DNA of 64,000 bases from Manis javanica (GCF_040802235.1 NC_133157.1:91622001-91686000); one strand, 5' to 3'. Numbered from the stretch's first letter, positions 37,500 to 50,284 are shown. Notes: generated from the letters alone by a model not told the origin. Translations and numbers: made by a program.

Positions 37500-38330
37500 C
37501 GTTGCCCTGAAAATCCTTGGTGTGCTGACCCGCCGCAGTAGGCTTCCTGTGCCGGAACGGCCGCAGAGTCCGGCCTGCGAGGGCCTGAGAACCGCCCGTG
37601 GTACTCGGCCTGCAGCGCCCGGCGCCTCTGCTTCCAGCCCCGTTGTGGCTGCGGCCTTGCCCGAGACCTCGCCGGTCCCGGGACCTCAGCGGCCAGCTGC
37701 CGCCCGCCGAGGGCTCACGGCTCACCGCCACGGCGCCTGCCGCACGCATCGGCCGCACCTAAGGGACAGAGCAAGGAAGACCTCCGTGCGCGGCGACGAG
37801 GGGCTGACGCGGCCCGAGCAGCCTGGGCGCAGACCCTGCGCCCCTGACAGTCCAGGCTCCGCGGGGAACGGCGGGACCGCGCCCCCGCCCCTCGCTCACC
37901 GAGGCGGGCGGCGCCTTCCTCCTTCCGAGAGACACCCCCCCGCCCCCCGTTCTCCCAGCAATGCCGCCTTGCCGTTGCCCATCAGCGGCGGGCCTGCTTC
38001 TCACCCCTTCATCCTGGGCCCACTCGGCCACAAGCACGAGGCGCGGCGCAGCCCCGGCCAGCCTGGAGCCAGCAGCGTGCACGCCCCCGCCCCAGGCCCG
38101 GGCCCGAGACCGACGGCCCACCGGCTGGGAGGCTCGGGGCCGCGCGGAGCCGCCGTGCATAAAAGTCACGGGCCTCCGCAACCCGCAGAGCCAGGCGCCC
38201 GAGGACCGCCCTGTGCGAATTGGAACGACTGTTTAAAGCCACTGAGTTTTGTGATAGTCGTTACACAGCAGCAAGGGGCCGCAACACACACAGGTTGGGG
38301 AGGCGTCGGCTGCTCGTGCCAGGGCAGAAT
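37500..38330. promoter_or_regulatory. Orphan CpG island
   Basis: GC- and CpG-rich sequence of about 800 bp (for example ggaacggccgcagagtccgg and aggcgggcggcgccttcctc) between AT-rich flanks. A TATA-like gcataaaagt sits at 38,158. The right edge (38,228-38,285) resembles the 3' end of a MaLR-type LTR (aagccactgagttttgtga). It is 8 kb upstream of the VIPR2 island and has no recognised gene. It could start a non-coding transcript or be a subtelomeric-type GC island. Confidence 0.6.
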
Positions 38331-40599
38331 GCCGCAGGGAGCAAGACACGATGGCTGACTTCACAGAGCTTACTGCCTTTCGGGTGGGTCGTGAGCTGAA
38401 GAGCCCTGTGTGACCCCGCTGCCTGGCTCAGCTGCTGCATGTGTGGCCCCCCCTCCGGGTGCACTTCTCACGTGCCATCTGTCTCTAGTGTAGCTGCCCA
38501 GTCTCAGCTCAGGTTGCATGGTCGGAGGGTCAGGCTGCACGCCCACAATGGCTCAACCCATGGCAGGAGCTCACATCGTGGAGCTCAGCTGGGTGGGGAG
38601 CAGAGCGCCGCGGCCCACCTCTGCATGGACTCTCAGGTCAGAGTTCTCATATTGCTTCTCATGCTGAAAACGGGCGGCTCTCAGGCCCTCACAGGAAGCC
38701 TGCGAGATCAGAAGCTCAGTTAGTGGCCAGGTCCTGCCTTTCGACCCAGAAAAGGGTGCCAGCATGAAAAGAAGGGAGCACGCTGTGGCACTTACAGCTC
38801 AAATGGACCTTGGGGCTGAGTCAGGGCCATGTCAGGAGCTGCCACCTGCTATCTCAGACCCTTACTCCCTTTCCAGTGTCCTTGCCATCAAAATAGGAAG
38901 GCAGTGACATTCACTTGACAGCATCCATAGGGTCCAGCAAACTGTTCTTGGAAAGTGCCTGGCAATAAACACGAGCTGTTATGCCTCCCAAGTTGGCTGG
39001 AGCTGGGAGGGAGGTGGCCCAGAAGAGGCCAGCACAGAGGGTCAGTGCTCTCTGCAGGGTGCAGCCATCACGGCCTCCAGAGACTTGAAGCCATGTGAAG
39101 TCCCCCTCCTGGGACTGAGGAGCTGGACCCGAAGGTACCCCAGGGACAGTCTGGGCACACCTGCTGCCTCTCCCATCTTCTTGAGCAGCAGAAATGGGTG
39201 ATTCAGTACGGTCTGTGGCTTGGCCTCTGAGTCCTTCAACATAGCCTTCTAAGAAGCTGCAACCAGCCAGTCACACAGGAGGAAAAATCTAGGGTAGCAG
39301 TGAGATGTGGCACCCTGCTGCTTGGAGAGTCACGACTGTCCTGGGGATACACACTGGCACACTCAGGATGCACAGAGAGCGTGCTGTCCGGGAGTTGGCT
39401 GCAGCTGCCAGCCCACCTGGGCTCTTCAGCGAGGTTTCATCCCCTGCTCCAAAGCCATTCAGCCCATTCCATACCCCTGGGGTAGGAGGGACAGCACCAC
39501 CGCGACAGAGAGCTGCTGGTCTGAGGCATGTTTTGCACTCTCCTTGGCTCAGTCAGTTTGTAATTGTGGCAGCCAGCAGGAATCAGAGCATGGTCTCCCA
39601 GGGACCTTGAGGCAGGGGGTGTGGGTGGGGGTGTGGGGGTGGATGAGGAAGCCAGTGCTGAGGGAGGTCTCACCTGTGAGGACATCATGCATCTGAAAGG
39701 CTTGCCTTTTCTCCCAGGCCCAACTCCCAGGCAGAAAGAGCATTAACTCCTTGCTGGCTGCCTGGTCCTGTAGCACAGAAATGTGTGTGACTGAGACGAC
39801 TGGAACACTAAATGCGAGGTCTTTGAGAGGAAGACATCAAGCACTGGCAAATTCCAGTTTACTGTGAAGAAACTGCTTTGTTTGAACATGACAGGAGAGA
39901 CTGAGCAGAAATGGAGGGCCTTCTGAGCTCTGGGCTCGGCTGGTGCACACTGTCTGAACTTAAAGCAACTATTAGCGTCTCCTGGGATGTGGGCAGGCAG
40001 CTGCTTTGAAGCAGTAACCACACCATTTAGGGATAATTTATATCAAGAGACAAGAAGAATGCAGCACAAGATTGCAGAGTGTGGGTTGCGGAAGCCAAAT
40101 AGAGTTAGAAGGTATGTTGAAAGGTTTGCTATGATTTCTTTTTCTTTTTCTGGAAATAATGCACCATCCGCATCAGTCCTAAGGATTCTAGACCTAATGG
40201 AGTGAGTGAAGCAGATATGAAAGCTTGACTAAGTCGCGGTCACTCTGCTGTCCAAGCTGCTGACCTTCAGCCTCTTGGTTTGGATTTATTAGCTCTGTAA
40301 AGTCAGCCTGCCATGTGAAATATTAAAATTCTAACTACCCAGGCTTTCCTAGTTTTAAAAAAGTACTGAAAACCTCAGCATCAATTCCTCAACTCATCTG
40401 CTGATCAGTTTATCAGCTTATCTGTTCTCCCTGAACTTAACCAAATATCGTGTAAATGTTGGAGTCCATTTGATTTTTACTTGGAGTATATTTCAAGAAG
40501 TAATTCAGTACATTTACAAAAATATTATGCTACATTCCACCCCACCTCTGGCTTGTACTTTTTAAAAAGACTTCCAATTTCTAATTCAGCATGTGAGTA
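38331..40599. other. Intergenic, GC-rich then AT-rich; no gene recognised
   Basis: A short G/T-rich low-complexity tract lies at about 39,610-39,645. No exon or known repeat was otherwise recognised. Confidence 0.4.
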
Positions 40600-43500
40600 A
40601 CTTGGAAGTCATCGGTCTCCTGTCTTCAAACAAGAAAAAGCTGAACGAACTGAAAATCAAAAACTTGTCTTAGATTCATCAGAGAATTCGGGTCAGAGGG
40701 CAAACCACTTCTTGCCAAATTGGAGAGACAGATAGGCTGATGCAGAGAATAGCAACTTATAGAGGCAGAAACCTTTGTGTGAACTAGGAGTGGGGCAGGA
40801 AAACCTAAGCTGTAATTGATTAACTGATGGAGGTTCATTGTGGAAAAAACTGAGAGTCAAAAACTCCAGGGGGACCTCATCCTGAGGGAGTCTCACTTTC
40901 ATGACTTTTACCTCCAAGAGTGGACCAGGTTCTCACAGTGAAAAAGAAAGGAAACGCCCCTTGTGCTTCCAGCACAGGGACCATTTTTAAATACTCCAGT
41001 GTGCTCTGTTCTTAACAAGGCCTGGCCTTAGTGGAAACTAGTTAACCAGGGCCTAACTGACCTGGGGGAAGGGAAATACCCAACTCCAACCTCCTCCATC
41101 CATCCCATACCACTTAAACTAAGAGCACTGGTGACATTCAAAGTCCAGGAGCACAGGCTTCACAGAAGACCTCAACATGGAACTGTGGATCCCCACAGCT
41201 CACCACTGCCACACGGACAGATCCTGCATAACAACAGGGCATACCCTGGAAGAACTGCACATCTCAGACCTTATTCAAGAAGAGTCTGTAGGGAAGCCCA
41301 TCAGAAAGACAACGGAGGAGAAAAACACAAGGACAGCAGAGGAGATTTTAGTCTCTCATATCTACAGCAAACACTGCCTTACTCCTAGCTGATAAACATA
41401 AAAACTAATATTAAAGGCCTGCTTGCCTCAGTTCCTTTTACCCATGTCTGACTTTCAACAAAAAATTACAAGGCATGCTGAAATATAAAAATCACAGCTT
41501 GAAGAGGCAAAGCAAACATCAGAACCAGACTCAGATGTGGCAGAGATGTTGAAATTGTCAGACCTGGATATAAAATGAAATCCAAAGTAAGCACAAGAAA
41601 ATAAATATAAAAATAGGAGCAAAAATCAATGAAATGGAAAACAGGAAATCAATAGAGAAAAACAATGAAACCAAAATATGGTTATTTGCACAGATACTAA
41701 AGTTGATAAACTTATAGGCCAATTAAGTAAGACTAAAATAGAAACTGCACAAATTGTCAATATCAGAAACAAAAGTAGGTCCATCACTACTGCTCCCATG
41801 AACATTAAGAAGGTAATAAAGGATATTGTGAACCCTTCTATGCCCACAAATTTGATAACTTAGATGACATGAATCAATTTTTCAAAAGATACAATTTACC
41901 AAAACCAACACGAAGAGAACTGGATAATCTGAATAGGCCTGTATCTATTAAAGAAATTGAATAAAAAATTCATAACCTTCCAAAACAGAAAGCACCAGGC
42001 CCAAATGGGTTCACTGGCAAATTCTACCTAATATTTAAGGAAGAAATAATGTAAATTCTCTACAATCTCTTCCAAGAAAGACAAGTAGAGAAAACACTCC
42101 TAAATCATTCTATGAGGCCACCATTATCCTAACACCAAAACTAGACAAAGGCACTGTAAGCAAAGAAAACTACAGACCAACATCTATCATAAATCCAGAT
42201 GTAAAAATATTCAACAAAATATTAGCAAGTCAAATCCAATGTATAAAGAGAATTACACACCACAAATAAGTGGGATTTATTTCAGGTTTGCAAACCTGGT
42301 TCAACATTTGAAAATCAATTGATATTAATCTCACATCAAAACGTTAAAGAAGAAAACTCATGTGATTATATAAAGAAGATACAGAAAAAGCATTTGGCAA
42401 AATCCAACATGTATTCATGACAAAAACTCAACAAATTAAGAATTAAGGGAAACTTTCTCAATCTAATAAAGAACATCTAGAGGAAAAAAAAAACTATAGC
42501 TTACCTGCTAAAATTAGGAAGGCAAGGAGATCCTCTCTCAGCATTCCTATTCAATATATTGGAAGTTCAGCTAACACAATAAAAGACAAGAAAAGGAAAT
42601 AAAAAGTATGTGAATTGGGAATGAATAAAACTCTCTCTGTTCACAAATGATATCATTGTCTATGTAGAAAATCCTAAAGAATAAACAACATAAAACCTGC
42701 TGAAACCAATCAATGTTTACAGCAGAGTTGCAGGATACAAGGCTAATATGCAACTCAGCTGTATATTACAATTACAAGGTTAATACAAAGTCAACTGCTT
42801 TCTTATGTACCAGTCATTAACAATTGGAATTTTGATTTAAAAACACAAAGTACCATTTATATTAAAGAATGTCTTTCAAAAACCTGATATGATACAAAAT
42901 ATGTACAATATCTTTATGAGGAAAACTACAAAACTCTGATGAATTAAATCAAAAGAGAACCAGATAAATGTTCTATGTTCATGGATAGGAAGACTCCATA
43001 TTGTCAAGATATCAGTTCTTCCCTAATTAATCTATTGATTTGATACAATCCCACTCAAAATTCTAGAAAGTTATTTTGTGGATATGGACAAAGTGATTCT
43101 AACATTTGTACGAATAGGCAAAAGATCCAGAAGAGTCCACACAATACTGAAGAAGGAGCAAGTCAGAGGACCAACACTACCACACTTCAAAACTTACTAT
43201 AAAGCTACAGAAATCGAGACAGTGTGGTATTCACAAAAGAATAAACAGATACATCAGTGAGACAGAATAGAGCCCAGAAATAGATCCACACAAACGTAGT
43301 CACCTGACATTTGACAAAGAAACAAAAGCAATTCATGAAGAAAGGAAAGCCTTTTCAGCATATCTTGCTGGGATAACTGGGCATCTGCATACAAAAAAGT
43401 GAATCTAGACACAGACCTTACATCTGACACAAAAAAATTAAATTAAAATGGATCATAGACCTAAATATAAAATGCAAGACCATAAAACTCCTGGAAGATA

Positions 43501-44310
43501 ACATAGGAGAAAATCTAGATGACCTAGGGTTTGGTGATGAGTTTTCAGATAAAACACCAAAAACACAATCCAAGAAAGAAAAAGTTGGTAAGTAGGACTT
43601 TAATAAAACTAAAAACTGTTTTGTGAAAGACACTGTTGATAAAATGAGAAGACAAGCGACAGACTGGGAGAAAGCATTTGCAAATCACCTATCTGATAAG
43701 GGACTGGAATCCAAAATGTATAAAAAATTCTTAAGAATTAAGATTTTAATTGGCAAAATATCTGAACAGATACCAAACAAGATAAACAGATGGAAAATAA
43801 GCATATGAAAAGATGCCCCTCATCAAGTCCTCAGGAAAATGCAATTAAAACAATGAGATCCCACTACCCACCTTGAAGAATGTCAAACCTCTGGGGCACT
43901 GACAGCTCCAGATGCTGGCAGGGTTGTGGAGCAAACAAGAACTCTCATTTCCTGCTGGTGGGAATGCAAATGCTGCAGCCACTTTGGAAGAGTTTGGCAA
44001 TTTCTTACAAAGCTAATACTCTTACTGTAGAGAACAGCAAGTACAGCCCTAGGTATATAGTTGAACTTACTTCCACACAAAAACCTGCTCATGAATGTTT
44101 ACAGCAGTTTATTCATAATTGCTCAATCTTGGAAGCAACCAGGATGTCCTTCAGTACATTTGAACACTTAATGCTACCTGAAAGAAGTCAATCTGAAAGG
44201 CTATATAGTGTATGATCCCAACTCTATTACACTGTGGAAAAGACAAAGCAGTGGAGACAGTAAACTTCTGACGTTAGTTAATAGCAACTTTGTCTCATCA
44301 GTTTTAACAG
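40600..44310 (+). repeat. Long decayed L1 (5' UTR, ORF1 remnant, ORF2, 3' UTR)
   Basis: Forward order: 5' region (gagagacagataggctgatg), ORF1 start (cagaaccagactcagatgtg), then, after an internal deletion near 41,600, ORF2 (accaaaatatggttatttgc, ccaggcccaaatgggttcac, cagaatagagcccagaaata) and the 3' end near 44,300. Many stops and indels. This is the longest L1 in the window. Confidence 0.8.
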
Positions 44311-44814
44311 TGTGTCCAGAATACACATAACCTTTTGTCCTGTGTGCCATTCTGCAGCTTGTGAATTTGACTCTTGGACAATACTGACGTAGCTTTCTGT
44401 TGGGTCAAGATTATCTGTCAGGTGCTCAGACTTCCTGAACTGGCCACATGCCTTGATTTCCCTGATGTGCTTTTGCTCAGCACATTCATGGTTCCTTGGT
44501 GCTTCTGTCCACCATGCTCCCTGTGATTGAGATCACCCCTCTCCACTTTAATCATTCTCCAGTCCCATTTAGAGGTTCACTCCTCCAAGCTCCTCCCAGG
44601 AGAGGTCAACTCCTCTTGCTCCTTTGTGCTGCATCTTGTCATTATCGCACCTACTCCTCCATGCCATTCGCCCCCACCTGCTGTACTGTGAGCACCTACA
44701 GGGAAAGAGACCTGGGACTTGCCTTGCACATGATGCGTCATGCTTAGAGGGCGGATCTTCAGCAAAGCATCTACATTTGCATTAATAACTGACTGTTACC
44801 ACCACCCTCTGAGG

Positions 44815-45000
44815 TGGGAGGGCCGGTATCTTTATCCTCATGCTCATTACAAATGGACAAGTAACTCAAAGAAGTTCATTGACTTGTTCAAGGTCAAATA
44901 GTGAGTCAAAGAAATGTTGCCAAATTGGACCCAGAGTCAGTGAGCTTTCAGATCTCAAGCTGCAGACCTAGAGCATCAGGTGCTCTGTCTAATACTGTTC
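44815..45000 (-). repeat. MIR SINE (diverged)
   Basis: Reversed MIR: aatggacaagtaactcaaag, ttgttcaaggtcaaatagtg, ggacccagagtcag. Confidence 0.55.
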
Positions 45001-45024
45001 CCTACCGGCTAGAAAGATGAGTGA

Positions 45025-45250
45025 TGGGCAATAGATGGGGATAGATAGGTATTGGTACACAGACAGATAGACATTGGTAGATACGGATATAGATCTAGAT
45101 AGATGATTGATAGGTGATAAATATACTAGATACATAGATGATAATATTGATACATGTTAGATATAATAGATGATACAGATAGATGATAGATGATAAATAT
45201 AAATCATAGATGATGTATAGATATGACAGATGCTACATGATAGGTAGATA
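45025..45250. repeat. Imperfect GATA/TAGA-type microsatellite
   Basis: Repeated agatagat, gatgata and atagatg units over about 220 bp, interrupted by point changes. Confidence 0.9.
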
Positions 45251-45945
45251 ACAGAAATATTTTGCTGGCGTATTTGGAGAGCAGGTTCAGAGATGACAAA
45301 AATGATAAAGCCAATAATGTAAAACTTTAAAAGCTGAACCTAAATAAAGGCTAAAGGGGTGTTCTTTACTCTTCTTATTCTAACTTCTGTGTAAGTTTGA
45401 AATTATTTGCAAAATAAAAAGTGAAAAACACAGCATACATTATCTGTTTTATTTTCCGTTTCTAGTGCTTTCTTTGCTGGATAACAACTAGCTCTCTTGC
45501 TGAACTAATCCTTCCGGATGTTGAAAGTGACTCCAAGCTCCAGAAGCGCCGGTCTCGTCAGGCCTGTGGATGCCCCGGGGCCCCCTGGCAGCCCTGGGGC
45601 AGGGGAGGGACGCCCCCCCGGGCTTCCGCGGCAGAACTCAGGAACCGCCCAGCTGGGTCTGCCCTCCCACCCAATGCACTCCAATTTTCTTGTTAATTTT
45701 CAGTTGCCCCAACCCAGTCCGCCGGCGTCAAAGACTACCCACCCACCCTAACTGGGATTCTTGCCACTTTCTTGGGCGCCTTTAGCTTTTGATTTAACAC
45801 GGGCACGCGTAGATGCAAACCCAGCGCGGAGCCCGGTCTCCCTGTTCCCAGAGCGGGTCTCCCCAGGGGCGATCCACTGCACGCCGTCGGCCCGCAGGTG
45901 CGCACCCACTCACCGCTCTCCCGGCTGCAGAGACGGGGAACAGGG

Positions 45946-46200
45946 CGGCTAGGAGGGAGGCGCGGAGAGGATGGGCACCGGGGGAGAATGGAGAGGAGGG
46001 CAGGGAGGATAACGGGGACGCGGGGAGGGTGGGGAGGTGGGGAGGTGGGAGCGGGGGAGACGAGGGGGTGGGGAGAATGGGGGGAAGAGAGGAGGGTGGG
46101 GAGAGAGGGCGGGGAGCGTCGGGAGCGGGGCGGCTAAGAGGGGAGTCCCGGGAAGGGCGGGAGGAGGGAGGATGGGGAGGGCGGAGGGCGCGCGGGGCGG
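45946..46200 (+). promoter_or_regulatory. G-rich, strand-asymmetric tract upstream of VIPR2 start
   Basis: About 250 bp in which the plus strand is almost only G, A and few C/T, with dozens of GGG/GGGG runs (for example ggggagggtggggaggtggg). Many runs satisfy the four-run G-quadruplex pattern. Lying just upstream of or within the 5' UTR, it may favour G-quadruplex or R-loop formation on transcription. Confidence 0.75.
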
Positions 46201-46368
46201 GGACGCGGGGCGCGGGGGCGGAGCGGGATCCCGTACCCGGCCTGGCGCTCGGGAGGCTCGGCGGCAGCTGCTCGGCGCGCGCGGCGCGGACACCGCCGGA
46301 CCTCGGTGCGGGTCCGAACCCGGGGCGCGTACCCGAGCTCGGCGGGTGCCCGCGCCCGCAGAGCGGGG

Positions 46369-46431
46369 ATGAGGGCGCCGGCGCTGCTGCCCTTCGGGCT
46401 CCTGACCTGCTGCGGCTGGCTGCTCGCTCCC
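46369..46431 (+). CDS. VIPR2: VIPR2 exon 1 (coding part): signal peptide of VPAC2 receptor
   Basis: VIPR2 encodes VPAC2, a class B G-protein-coupled receptor for VIP and PACAP that mainly raises cAMP. This exon encodes the 21 residues MRAPALLPFGLLTCCGWLLA plus P, a hydrophobic signal peptide, and stops at donor gtgagt in phase 0. It joins exon 2 to read LLAP-VNSIHPECRFH, matching the VPAC2 N terminus as I know it. The ATG has G at -3; the frame upstream has no other ATG (only a GTG at 46,306). Most of the receptor (further ectodomain exons, seven membrane helices, tail) is beyond the window. No lesion is visible. Confidence 0.92.
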
Positions 46432-49400
46432 GTGAGTGCGCCCCGAGCCTCGTCTCCCTCCCCAGAGAGCGCGGCGCTCGCGCGCGCTGCGCTTCCCTCC
46501 CGCGGGCGGGCGGCGGGGTCGGGCCACCGAATAGCTGGGACGCTCGCAGCAGAACGGAGAGCCGCACGCGGAGCGGCCCGGGGCCCGGCGGGGAGGTGCG
46601 CTGGGCTTTCCGCCTCCGCGGCCCCAGGTTCGCCAGAAACCGGTCGCGTCTCCGCCCGACGCCCCACGAGGCGAGCGGGTTCCCGGGGGCGCGCGGCCCG
46701 GGGCGGGCGGGGGAGGTTGCCTCGGGCGGCGCTTCTCCCCCGACCCCCGGGGGCCGGTACCGGCTGTTGTTTGTTCTACTGCGCGTCGTCAGACGGGGAT
46801 GCGAGCAGCCTCGGAAAGTTTGGGAAATACTCTGCCCTGATTCTCGTTTTCCTATTCAAGAGCACCGAGGACAAGGAGCACTGAACAGACGCCTGTTAAA
46901 CGAGGGCGTCGGCAGATAATTCTTAACTCCCGAGAATTCTACTTCTGTTTGAAGGCCGCTGTGAACCCCCTGTGAGCCCGCCTCTTGCTTCCTCCCGTGG
47001 ACGGGAGGCCGCGGCCCGCGCACTCGCAGCCTGCCGTCCAGGCCGCCTCCCGTCCGGCCGGTGAAGCCCCGCGGGGCGCTGCCTAGGGAAGCCCCGATGG
47101 CGGGGACGCCCCGGTTTTCGGGAGGGCTGGAACCTACCGACTCCCCTGCCGCGCACGGAGGCGTTTCCTCCCTCCGGAACGGAGGCTGTGCGGGCGGAGA
47201 ACCTTGGTACTGGAGTTAGCGCTTCGGAGAGCTAGTTTGTTAAAAGTACCAGGGATTATTACGGTTAATGCTGCTTTAATGTGGACGATGTCCCCCAAAT
47301 AAGTCATCATTCTGCCTATTTCAAGAATGCCAGGGATTTTTAGTCCTGTAACAAGAATATATCTTTCTCTTTAAATCAATATAATTTCCCCAGTTCTGAA
47401 GCGTAAGCCACAGTGAATGCTTGAAAGCAGGAGTCTCTGCAAGTGGTGCTGCGCCATGTAGATCTTAGGGGAAAGAAATAAACGTGGGGTCTTTTTTTTT
47501 CAATGAGGGCAAATGTGGCAAAAGTATCCAACATTCGCTTTCGGCCTTACTTCCGCTAAGAAATTTTTTCCTCGTTAGAATTCTAATTGACCTGTTTCAA
47601 TGGTAGGATAAGTAAACACACATGGCCATCATATACCCAAGAGTACAATTCTCTTTAGTAAAAGTAAAATTTTGTTCAGACATGCGGGTGGAGGGACGGC
47701 ACACAGCTCTAGCCAACAGTGTATGCGTTGGGGGGTGGGGGGTCATAAATAAGGAGAACACTAGATTTTTGTAAAAATAAGGATCAGACAATATCATCTG
47801 CTAAGACTGAAACATGTCATTTTGTCTTTTGCCAAATTGATAGATAGTATTATGGTATCACATCTACAATCTCTATGATAAAGACGCATTAAACCACCCT
47901 CTTTCAGTGGAAGTGGGAGTGATGTAGCTCCCACAATTCCTTTCCCCTCCTACCTCCTGATCTTTTTGAAAAACTTCACACCAGACTCTAAAGTTGAGCT
48001 TCAGATGTGATCCGCAGCCCCTAAAATCAGTTATCCTATTGAGACATGTTCCTCCCCATGCAGAGGCACCTCACAGGAAGCGTGCTGGTGTCTGTGCAGA
48101 GGGCTCAATCAGCAGGCCTGGTCTTACGGGTGCACGTGTGCTTGCTTAAACCAAGGGCTATGAAACCGAGGACTGGAGTATTGAAAGATTGTTGGATTAA
48201 AGTACCCCATTGCCCCCGAATCAGTACCAACAACATACAGTGTATTACATTAGTATGCTGTTTTCCTGCACAGGAAAAAAAACACATTGTTAGGTTTTAT
48301 ATTTGTTTTTAAATTCCTTTATGAAGTAATGAGTGCAGCTTAAAAAAATAATAATAACCATGCCAGATAGGAAGGTGCTTGTTTTTTTTTTTTGGTATGG
48401 TTAATGTACAATTACTTGAACAACATTATGGTTACTAGACTCCCCCCCATTATCAAGTCCCCCCCACATACCCCATTACCGTCACTGTCCATCAGCCTAG
48501 TAAGATGCTATGGAGTCACTACTTGTCCTCTGTGTGCTGTACTGCCTTCCCCATATCCCACCCTGCTACATTATGTCTGCTAATCATAATGCCCGCTTTC
48601 CCCCTTATCCTTCCCTTCCCACCCATCCTCCCTGGTCCCTTTCCCTTTGGTAACTGTTAGTCCATTCTTGGGTTCTGTGACTCTGCTGCTGTTTTGTTTC
48701 TTTAGTTTTTACTTTGTTCTTATACTCCACAGATGAGTGAAATCATTTGGTACTTGTCTTTCTCAACCTGGCTTATTTCACTGAGCATAATACCCTCTAG
48801 CTCCATCCGTGTTGTTGCAAATGGTAGGATTTGTTTTCTTCTTGTGGCTGAATAATATTCCATTGTGTAGATGTACCACATCTTCTTTAGCCATTCATCT
48901 ACTGATGGACACTTAGGTTGCTTCCATTTCTTGGCTATTGTAAATAGTGCTGTGATAAACACAGGGGTGCATATGTCTTTTTGTAACTGGGAACCTGCAT
49001 TCCATTTTCAGGAGTGGAATACCTGGGTCAAATGGTATTTCTATTTTGAATTTTTTGAGGAACGTCCATACTGCTTTCCACAATGGTTGAACTGATTGAC
49101 ATTACCACCAGCAGTGAAGGAGGGTTCCCCTTTCTCCGCATCCTCACCAGCATTTGTGTTCCTAGTCTTTTCTATGTTGGCCATCCTAATTGGTGGGAGG
49201 TGATATCTCATTGTGGTTTTAATTTGCATTTTCCTGGCAATTAGCAATGTGGAGAAAATTTTCATGTGCCTGTGGCTATCTGAATTTCTTCTTTGTAGAA
49301 GTGTCTGTTCATGTCCTCTGCCCATTTTTTAATAAGGTTATTTGCTTTTTGGGTGTTGAGGCATGTGAGTTTTTTATATATTTGTGATGTTAACCCCTTG

Positions 49401-50284
49401 TCAGATATGTCATTTACAAATGTATTCTCCCATACTGTAGGATGCCTTTTTGTTCTGCTGATGGTGTCCTTTGCTGTACAGAAGCTTTTTAGCATGATGT
49501 AGTCCCATGGGTTCATTTTTTATTTTGTTTCCCTTGCCTGAGGAGATATGTTCAGGAAAAAGTTGCTCGTGTTTATATTCAAGAGATTTTTGCCTATGTT
49601 TTCTTCTAAGAGTTTTATGGTTTCATGACTTACATTCAGGTCCTTGATCTACTTTGAGTTTACTTTTGTGTATGGAGTTAGACAGTGATCCAGTTTCATT
49701 CTCTTGCATGTAGCTGTCCAGTTTTGCCAACACCAGCTGTTGAAGAGGCTGTCATTTTCTCATTGTATATCCATGGCTCCTTTATCATATATTAATTGAC
49801 CATATATGGTTGGGTTTATATCTGGGCTCTCTAGTCTGTTCCATTGGTCTATGGGTCTGTTCTTGTGCCAGTACCAAATCATCTTGATTACTGTGGCTTT
49901 GTAGTAGAGCTTGAAGTTGGGGAGCATAATCTCCCCAGTGTTATTCTTCCTTTTCAGGATTGCTTTGGCTATTCGAAGTCTTTTGTGGTTCCATATGAAT
50001 TTTAGAAGTATTTGCTCTAGTTCATTAAAGAATGCTGTTGGTATTTTGATACAATTGCACTGAATCTGTAGGTTGCCTTAGGCAGGATGGCCATTTTGAC
50101 AGTATTAATTCTTCCTTGCCAAGACCATGGGATGAATTTCCAAGAAGGTGCTTGTTTTTAAATGAGTGTTAGTTTGGAAGCAGTTTAGCACTGTGAAGTT
50201 TGGGGATTTTTTGCAGAATTTCTACTTGACTTTCTTCTTATGGTGGAATTTTTAGTTATTTCTATTTTTTTAAACCTTGACCAG
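46432..50284 (+). other. VIPR2: VIPR2 intron 1
   Basis: 3.85 kb, gtgagt donor to accag acceptor. It contains the rest of the CpG island (to about 47,200) and a young antisense L1 (48,386-50,143). No alternative exon was recognised. Confidence 0.85.
48387..50143 (-). mobile_element. Young antisense L1 with target-site duplication
   Basis: The minus strand carries ORF2 C-terminal sequence and the lineage 3' UTR, ending in a poly(A) that reads as a T-run at 48,382-48,393 on the plus strand. A 16-bp direct repeat GAAGGTGCTTGTTTTT flanks it (48,371-48,386 and 50,144-50,159), with the A-rich start expected for L1 endonuclease cleavage. It is 5'-truncated, about 1.76 kb. ORF2 is interrupted by frameshifts, so it is not active. 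Confidence 0.92.

Larger units (their letters stand above)
45560..47200. promoter_or_regulatory. VIPR2: VIPR2 CpG-island promoter
   Basis: A strong CpG island with the VIPR2 start codon in its middle. GC-box-like motifs (ggggcggagc, gggcgggcgg) occur and no TATA box is evident near the start, in keeping with a dispersed CpG-island promoter. The transcription start is probably within the few hundred bases before 46,369. It cannot be fixed from sequence alone. Confidence 0.8.

Noticed and set aside
37522..38358. 278-codon plus-strand ORF
   Set aside because: It lies in a CpG island where stops are rare. It is Pro/Arg/Ala-rich without any domain and runs into LTR-like sequence.
26774..45500. 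Interstitial telomeric repeats as evidence of a chromosome-end fusion
   Set aside because: I looked for TTAGGG/CCCTAA arrays and found only isolated single hexamers.
45813..46919. 368-codon plus-strand ORF and 257-codon minus-strand ORF across the VIPR2 promoter
   Set aside because: Compositional artefacts of G-rich and CpG-rich sequence. They overlap the true VIPR2 exon 1 in other frames.
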